Positions 60,255 to 64,000 of a stretch of DNA of 64,000 nucleotides are shown piece after piece. The notes beneath the pieces are model-generated. The model was not told the origin of the DNA, ran no database searches, and saw only the letters and a list, made by a program, of their open reading frames with translations. How positions within the stretch are numbered: position 1 is the stretch's first letter; each line of letters begins with the position of its first letter. The position numbers were made by a program, and so were the translations under genes. The stretch is from an uncultured Lachnospiraceae bacterium. Lineage in GTDB: Bacteria; Bacillota; Clostridia; Lachnospirales; Lachnospiraceae. Location of the stretch: positions 92,847-156,846 of the forward strand of contig CAMWFQ010000011.1 in NCBI GenBank assembly GCA_947173495.1, in the 5' to 3' direction.

Positions 60255-60385
60255 ATTGAAAATTAAAATTTTCAATCGCGAGATTTGTGTCTGCGCGTTG
60301 CTTGACACAAACTTGTTAAGCCATTTTATGGATTTGGCCATATCATGGCTTTGTGCAACAAAGCAGCGCAGAAATGGAGTAAAAA
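60255..60385 (+). repeat. Repeat B copy 5 (full length), abutting crt
   Basis: All five hairpins of copy 1 are present, with a very similar sequence, ending in GCAGAAATGGAGTAAAAA before the crt ATG at 60386. GGAG is the crt ribosome-binding site. Confidence 0.88.
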
Positions 60386-61171
60386 ATGGAATTTATCGTG
60401 TATGAACAGAAAGGTTCTTACGGCATTATCACCATCAGCCGGGAAAAGGCGCTGAATGCCCTGAATTCTGCTGTCCTGGAGGAGCTGGATCAAACGCTGG
60501 ATGCAGTCAATCTGGATGAGGTAAGATGCCTGATCCTGACGGGAGCAGGCCAGAAATCCTTCGTTGCGGGAGCTGATATCGGAGAGATGAGCACCCTCAC
60601 CAAGGCGGAGGGCGAGGCCTTCGGTAAGAAAGGAAACGATGTTTTCCGCAAACTGGAAACATTCCCGATTCCCGTGATCGCCGCAGTAAACGGTTTCGCG
60701 CTGGGCGGCGGCTGCGAGATTTCCATGAGCTGCGATATCAGAATCTGCTCTGATAATGCGGTATTTGGACAGCCGGAAGTAGGATTGGGTATCACACCGG
60801 GATTTGGCGGAACTCAGCGGCTTGCCCGTCTGGTAGGGGCAGGCATGGCCAAGCAGATGATCTACACCGCAAGAAACATCAAGGCGGATGAAGCTTACAG
60901 GATTGGGCTTGTCAATGCGGTTTATCCTCAGGAAGAGCTGATGCCCGCAGCAGAGAAGATGGCGGCAGGCATTGCGAAGAACGCGCCCATTGCCGTTCGT
61001 AACTGCAAGAAGGCCATCAACGACGGACTGGATGCAGATATGGATGAGGCGATCGTGATCGAGGAGAAATTATTCGGCGACTGCTTTGAGACAGAGGATC
61101 AGAAATACGGCATGGCTTTCTTCCTTGACAAAAATAAGGAAAAAGTAAAAGAGCCCTTCAAAAACTGTTAA
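60386..61171 (+). CDS. crt: Crotonase (3-hydroxybutyryl-CoA dehydratase)
   Basis: 261 residues of the enoyl-CoA hydratase family. The oxyanion hole segments are KSFVAGADIGEM and NGFALGGGCEISMSCDIRIC; the two catalytic Glu are placed as usual in GGGCEIS-following FGQPEVGLGITPG. It removes water from 3-hydroxybutyryl-CoA to give crotonyl-CoA. Translation uses the ribosome-binding site of repeat B copy 5. A tandem repeat (E) separates it from hbd. Confidence 0.95.
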   Translation: MEFIVYEQKGSYGIITISREKALNALNSAVLEELDQTLDAVNLDEVRCLILTGAGQKSFVAGADIGEMSTLTKAEGEAFGKKGNDVFRKLETFPIPVIAAVNGFALGGGCEISMSCDIRICSDNAVFGQPEVGLGITPGFGGTQRLARLVGAGMAKQMIYTARNIKADEAYRIGLVNAVYPQEELMPAAEKMAAGIAKNAPIAVRNCKKAINDGLDADMDEAIVIEEKLFGDCFETEDQKYGMAFFLDKNKEKVKEPFKNC

Positions 61172-61174
61172 TTA

Positions 61175-61442
61175 TTTTAAAACAGCATCAGCCCGAAACA
61201 GCCACAGGCAAAGAGGCCTGAGAGAGGCGGATGCGGAACTTTAAAACAGCATCAGCCCGATCAGACCCGGAACGATTTACGGATGCGAAGCAGGCGGAAA
61301 TTGTTCCAGGCAAAGAGGTCTGAGAGAGGCGGATGCGGAACTTTAAAACAGCATCGCCCGATCAGACCCGGAACGATTTACGGATGCGAAGCAGGCGGAA
61401 ATTGTTCCAGGCAAAGAGGTCTGAGAGAGGCGGATGCGGAAC
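61175..61442 (+). repeat. Repeat E: tandem ~102-bp copies between crt and hbd
   Basis: Full units start at 61239 and 61341 (CTTTAAAACAGCATC...GGATGCGGAA), 102 and 101 bases long, differing by a single deleted base; a shorter diverged copy precedes them from 61175. Inner dyads include CGGAACGATTT/AAATTGTTCC and CAGGCAAAGAGG(C/T)CTG. The near-identity indicates a recent duplication. The last copy runs into the hbd ribosome-binding site AGGAGG. Confidence 0.9.
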
Positions 61443-61463
61443 TTTAAATAGGAGGATATAAGA

Positions 61464-62303
61464 ATGAAAGTAGGTATTATTGGCGCAGGTACCATGGGTG
61501 CCGGAATCGCACAGGCATTTGCAATGACAGACGGATATGAAGTATGCCTTTGCGACATCGAGATGAAATTCGCAGAGGGCGGCAGAGCAAGGATCCAGAA
61601 AAACATGGATTTCCTTGTAAAGAAGGAGAAGATCACCCAGGAGAAGGCTGATTCTATCATGGCCAAGATCACCTGCGGTCTTAAGGACATCTGCACGGAC
61701 TGTGATCTGGTAGTGGAGGTCGCTCCCGAGAACATGAAGATCAAGAAGGATACTTTCAAGGAGCTTATGGGAATCGTTAAGCCCGACTGCATGTTTGCAT
61801 CCAACACATCTTCTCTGTCTATCACAGAGATAGGAGCAGGCCTTGACAGACCTATGATCGGTATGCATTTCTTCAACCCTGCCGACAGAATGAAGCTGGT
61901 GGAGGTAATTGCAGGAGAGAACACGCCTGACGAGATGGTAGAGAAAGTGAAAGCCATCGCAACAGAGATCGGCAAGACACCGGTACAGGTGAAGGAAGCT
62001 CCGGGCTTTGTAGTAAACAGAATCCTGATTCCCATGATCAACGAAGCCATTGGCATTTATGCTGACGGAACCGCAAGCGTAGCTGATATTGACGAGGCCA
62101 TGAAACTGGGCGCAAATCACCCCATGGGACCTCTGGCTCTGGGAGATCTGGTTGGTCTGGATATCGTGCTTGCCATTATGGAGGTTCTGCAGAACGAGAC
62201 AGGCGATCCCAAGTATCGTCCTCATCCCCTTCTCCGCAAGATGGTACGTGCAGGCAAGCTTGGCAAGAAGACAGGAAAAGGCTTCTACGATTATTCTAAG
62301 TAA
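61464..62303 (+). CDS. hbd: 3-hydroxybutyryl-CoA dehydrogenase
   Basis: 279 residues. NAD-binding N-terminus [20 protein letters not shown]; the catalytic His lies in [17 protein letters not shown], with [12 protein letters not shown] and [18 protein letters not shown] from the C-terminal domain. It reduces acetoacetyl-CoA to (S)-3-hydroxybutyryl-CoA. AGGAGGATATAAG precedes the ATG. It lies between crt and bcd in the usual order of the clostridial butyrate cluster. Confidence 0.95.
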   Translation: MKVGIIGAGTMGAGIAQAFAMTDGYEVCLCDIEMKFAEGGRARIQKNMDFLVKKEKITQEKADSIMAKITCGLKDICTDCDLVVEVAPENMKIKKDTFKELMGIVKPDCMFASNTSSLSITEIGAGLDRPMIGMHFFNPADRMKLVEVIAGENTPDEMVEKVKAIATEIGKTPVQVKEAPGFVVNRILIPMINEAIGIYADGTASVADIDEAMKLGANHPMGPLALGDLVGLDIVLAIMEVLQNETGDPKYRPHPLLRKMVRAGKLGKKTGKGFYDYSK

Positions 62304-62336
62304 ATAAACAGTTAAATATATGGAGGAATCAATACT

Positions 62337-63491
62337 ATGGATTTTATGTTAACCAAACAACATGAAATGGCAAGGACTCTGTTCAAGGAGTTTGCAGAAA
62401 AGGAAGTTAAGCCTCTGGCACAGGAAGTAGATGAGACGGAAGTTTTCCCCAGAGGAACAGTTGAAAAGATGGCCAAGGCAGGCTTTCTGGGAATTCCCGT
62501 ACCCAAGGAGTACGGCGGCCAGGGCTGCGATCCCCTGACCTATGCAATGTGTGTGGAGGAGCTCTCCAAAGTCTGCGGAACTACAGGCGTTATTGTTTCC
62601 GCACATACCTCCCTTTGCTGTGATCCCATTATGACCTACGGAACGGAAGAGCAGAAGCAGAAATATCTGGTTCCTCTGGCTAAGGGCGAGAAGCTGGGCG
62701 CATTCGGTCTGACAGAGCCCGGCGCAGGTACGGACGCTCAGGGACAGCAGACCAAGGCCGTTCTGGATGGAGACGAGTGGGTGCTCAACGGATCCAAGAT
62801 CTTCATCACCAACGGTAAAGAAGCGGACGTATATGTGATCTTTGCAGTGACCAATGTTGTCACCGATGCAAAGGGCAGAAAGAAAAAAATGATCTCTGCC
62901 TTTATCGTGGAGAAGGGAACCCCTGGATTTACCTTTGGTACCAAGGAAAAGAAGATGGGTATCCGCGGCTCATCTACATACGAGCTGATCTTTACAGACT
63001 GCCGCATCCCCAAGGAGAATCTCCTGGGACAGGAAGGCAAGGGATTCGGTATCGCCATGCATACGCTGGATGGCGGACGTATCGGTATTGCCGCTCAGGC
63101 TCTGGGACTTGCGGAAGGCGCACTGGACAGAACCATCGAGTATGTAAAAGAGAGAAAGCAGTTCGGCAGAGCCATCGGCGCATTCCAGAATACCCAGTTC
63201 CAGCTTGCGGATATGGCTACCAAGGTGCAGGCCGCACAGCTTCTGGTCTATAAGGCAGCTATGGCTAAAGCTACCCAGAAGGTTTATTCCGTGGAAGCAG
63301 CCCAGGCTAAGTTATATGCAGCAGAGGTTGCCATGGAAGTTACTACCAAGGCAGTTCAGCTCCACGGCGGATATGGCTATATCAGAGAATATGATGTTGA
63401 GCGTATGATGCGTGATGCCAAGATTACGGAAATCTATGAAGGTACAAGCGAAGTACAGAGAATGGTTATTTCCGGCGCTCTTCTTAAGTAA
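62337..63491 (+). CDS. bcd: Butyryl-CoA dehydrogenase
   Basis: 384 residues of the acyl-CoA dehydrogenase family. FAD-site GAFGLTEPGAGTDAQGQQT, the signature ALGLAEGALDRTIEYVKER and the C-terminal YEGTSEVQRMVISGALLK, with catalytic Glu in the IYEGTSE segment region, match clostridial Bcd. With EtfAB it reduces crotonyl-CoA to butyryl-CoA and bifurcates electrons to ferredoxin. TGGAGGAATC precedes the start. etfB follows after 67 bases. Confidence 0.95.
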   Translation: MDFMLTKQHEMARTLFKEFAEKEVKPLAQEVDETEVFPRGTVEKMAKAGFLGIPVPKEYGGQGCDPLTYAMCVEELSKVCGTTGVIVSAHTSLCCDPIMTYGTEEQKQKYLVPLAKGEKLGAFGLTEPGAGTDAQGQQTKAVLDGDEWVLNGSKIFITNGKEADVYVIFAVTNVVTDAKGRKKKMISAFIVEKGTPGFTFGTKEKKMGIRGSSTYELIFTDCRIPKENLLGQEGKGFGIAMHTLDGGRIGIAAQALGLAEGALDRTIEYVKERKQFGRAIGAFQNTQFQLADMATKVQAAQLLVYKAAMAKATQKVYSVEAAQAKLYAAEVAMEVTTKAVQLHGGYGYIREYDVERMMRDAKITEIYEGTSEVQRMVISGALLK

Positions 63492-63558
63492 GAGTGAGGC
63501 ATATGCAAACAGCATATACAAAATAGATTAAGACAAATTTATAAGGAGAGATAATACA

Positions 63559-64000
63559 ATGAAAATCGTTGTTTGTGTAAAACAGGTACCGGATACCAAG
63601 GGCGGCGTTAAATTCAATCCCGACGGTACGCTTGACAGAGGTGCAATGCTTGCCATCATGAATCCTGATGACAAGGCAGGACTGGAAGCAGCACTCAGAT
63701 TAAAGGATCAGTATGGCGCGGAAGTGACGGTGGTGACCATGGGTCTTCCCAAAGCAGAGGAAGTTCTTCGCGAGGCAATTGCCATGGGAGCTGACAAGGG
63801 AATCCTGGTAACAGACAGAGTTCTGGGCGGCGCCGATACATGGGCAACCTCTCAGACCCTGGCAGGAGCCCTCCGTAACCTGGAATATGACCTTATCATC
63901 ACAGGACGTCAGGCAATTGATGGCGATACGGCTCAGGTGGGCCCTCAGATTTCCGAGCATCTTGGAATCCCTGTTATTTCCTATGCACAGAAGATTCAGA
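63559..64000 (+). CDS. etfB: Electron transfer flavoprotein beta subunit (3' end outside window)
   Basis: The first 147 codons of EtfB are present: MKIVVCVKQVPDTKGGVKF, NPDDKAGLEAALRLKD and DLIITGRQAIDGDTAQVGPQ are typical. It runs off the right edge. EtfB with EtfA passes electrons from NADH to Bcd and ferredoxin. AAGGAGAG lies 9 bases before the ATG. etfA is expected next, completing the thl-crt-hbd-bcd-etfBA order. Confidence 0.95.
   Translation, partial: MKIVVCVKQVPDTKGGVKFNPDGTLDRGAMLAIMNPDDKAGLEAALRLKDQYGAEVTVVTMGLPKAEEVLREAIAMGADKGILVTDRVLGGADTWATSQTLAGALRNLEYDLIITGRQAIDGDTAQVGPQISEHLGIPVISYAQKIQ

Noticed and set aside
1..64000. tRNA and rRNA genes
   Set aside because: Gaps were read for cloverleaf ends and conserved rRNA strings; none was convincing, though a by-eye scan can miss a tRNA.

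Overview
The window looks like a chromosome segment of a butyrate-forming gut clostridium, most likely a Lachnospiraceae (Clostridium cluster XIVa). Pointers are a thl-crt-hbd-bcd-etfB cluster at the right end, a ptb-buk pair, a T-box in front of an AspRS gene, a bifunctional fucokinase/GDP-fucose pyrophosphorylase, DUF4317 and AAA-ATPase/PD-(D/E)XK proteins, and moderate GC with AT-rich accessory patches. No rRNA or tRNA gene was recognised. The species cannot be named from the sequence alone.

Layout. 1-4.1 kb: the end of an FtsX-type ABC permease, then macrodomain, DUF4317, 3-methyladenine glycosylase and cysteine-cluster genes. 4.1-5.3 kb: a glycyl-radical spare part (GrcA) and a Crp/Fnr regulator, with a perfect dyad placed at about -41 of the grcA promoter. 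5.4-7.3 kb: a hairpin leader and an AAA/PD-(D/E)XK protein. 7.6-12.3 kb: a MarR-controlled pair of ABC exporters ending in conjugative-transposon-like remnants. 12.4-19.3 kb: an OFA transporter, then T-box-aspS-trkA-trkH. 19.3-21.7 kb: ptb-buk with a triplicated 104-bp repeat between the genes. 21.9-24.9 kb: fkp.

25.2-32.2 kb is the most striking part. A PdaB-like polysaccharide deacetylase gene is split in two, and its halves rejoin exactly in frame across a shared CGTGGGGG core. The 7-kb insert carries a large serine recombinase at its right end and a complete ECF transporter (A1A2 fusion, T, S) with a phosphoribosyltransferase and a creatininase-family hydrolase. 32.9-40.8 kb is an accessory patchwork: two TetR-flavoprotein modules with strong palindromic operators, HD and histidine phosphatases, a broken AAA gene and a HAD-nitrilase fusion. 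41-45.5 kb: ktrB-ktrA and hflK-hflC. 45.7-50.4 kb: a ClC channel, an ATPase relic, a radical SAM protein, a membrane protein and a nucleoside hydrolase relic before a PfkB kinase. 50.5-58.6 kb: a BlaI/BlaR1 pair, a three-gene ABC exporter and a short MutS2. 58.6-64 kb: the central butyrate pathway from acetyl-CoA, with candidate Rex sites here and at ptb-buk.

Across the window run dispersed structured repeats, named here A, B and C. A is a double hairpin whose stems vary by compensatory changes. B and C end a few bases before start codons of unrelated genes and supply their ribosome-binding sites, so they look like mobile 5'-UTR modules. Two further tandem repeats (D, E) sit inside the two butyrate operons.
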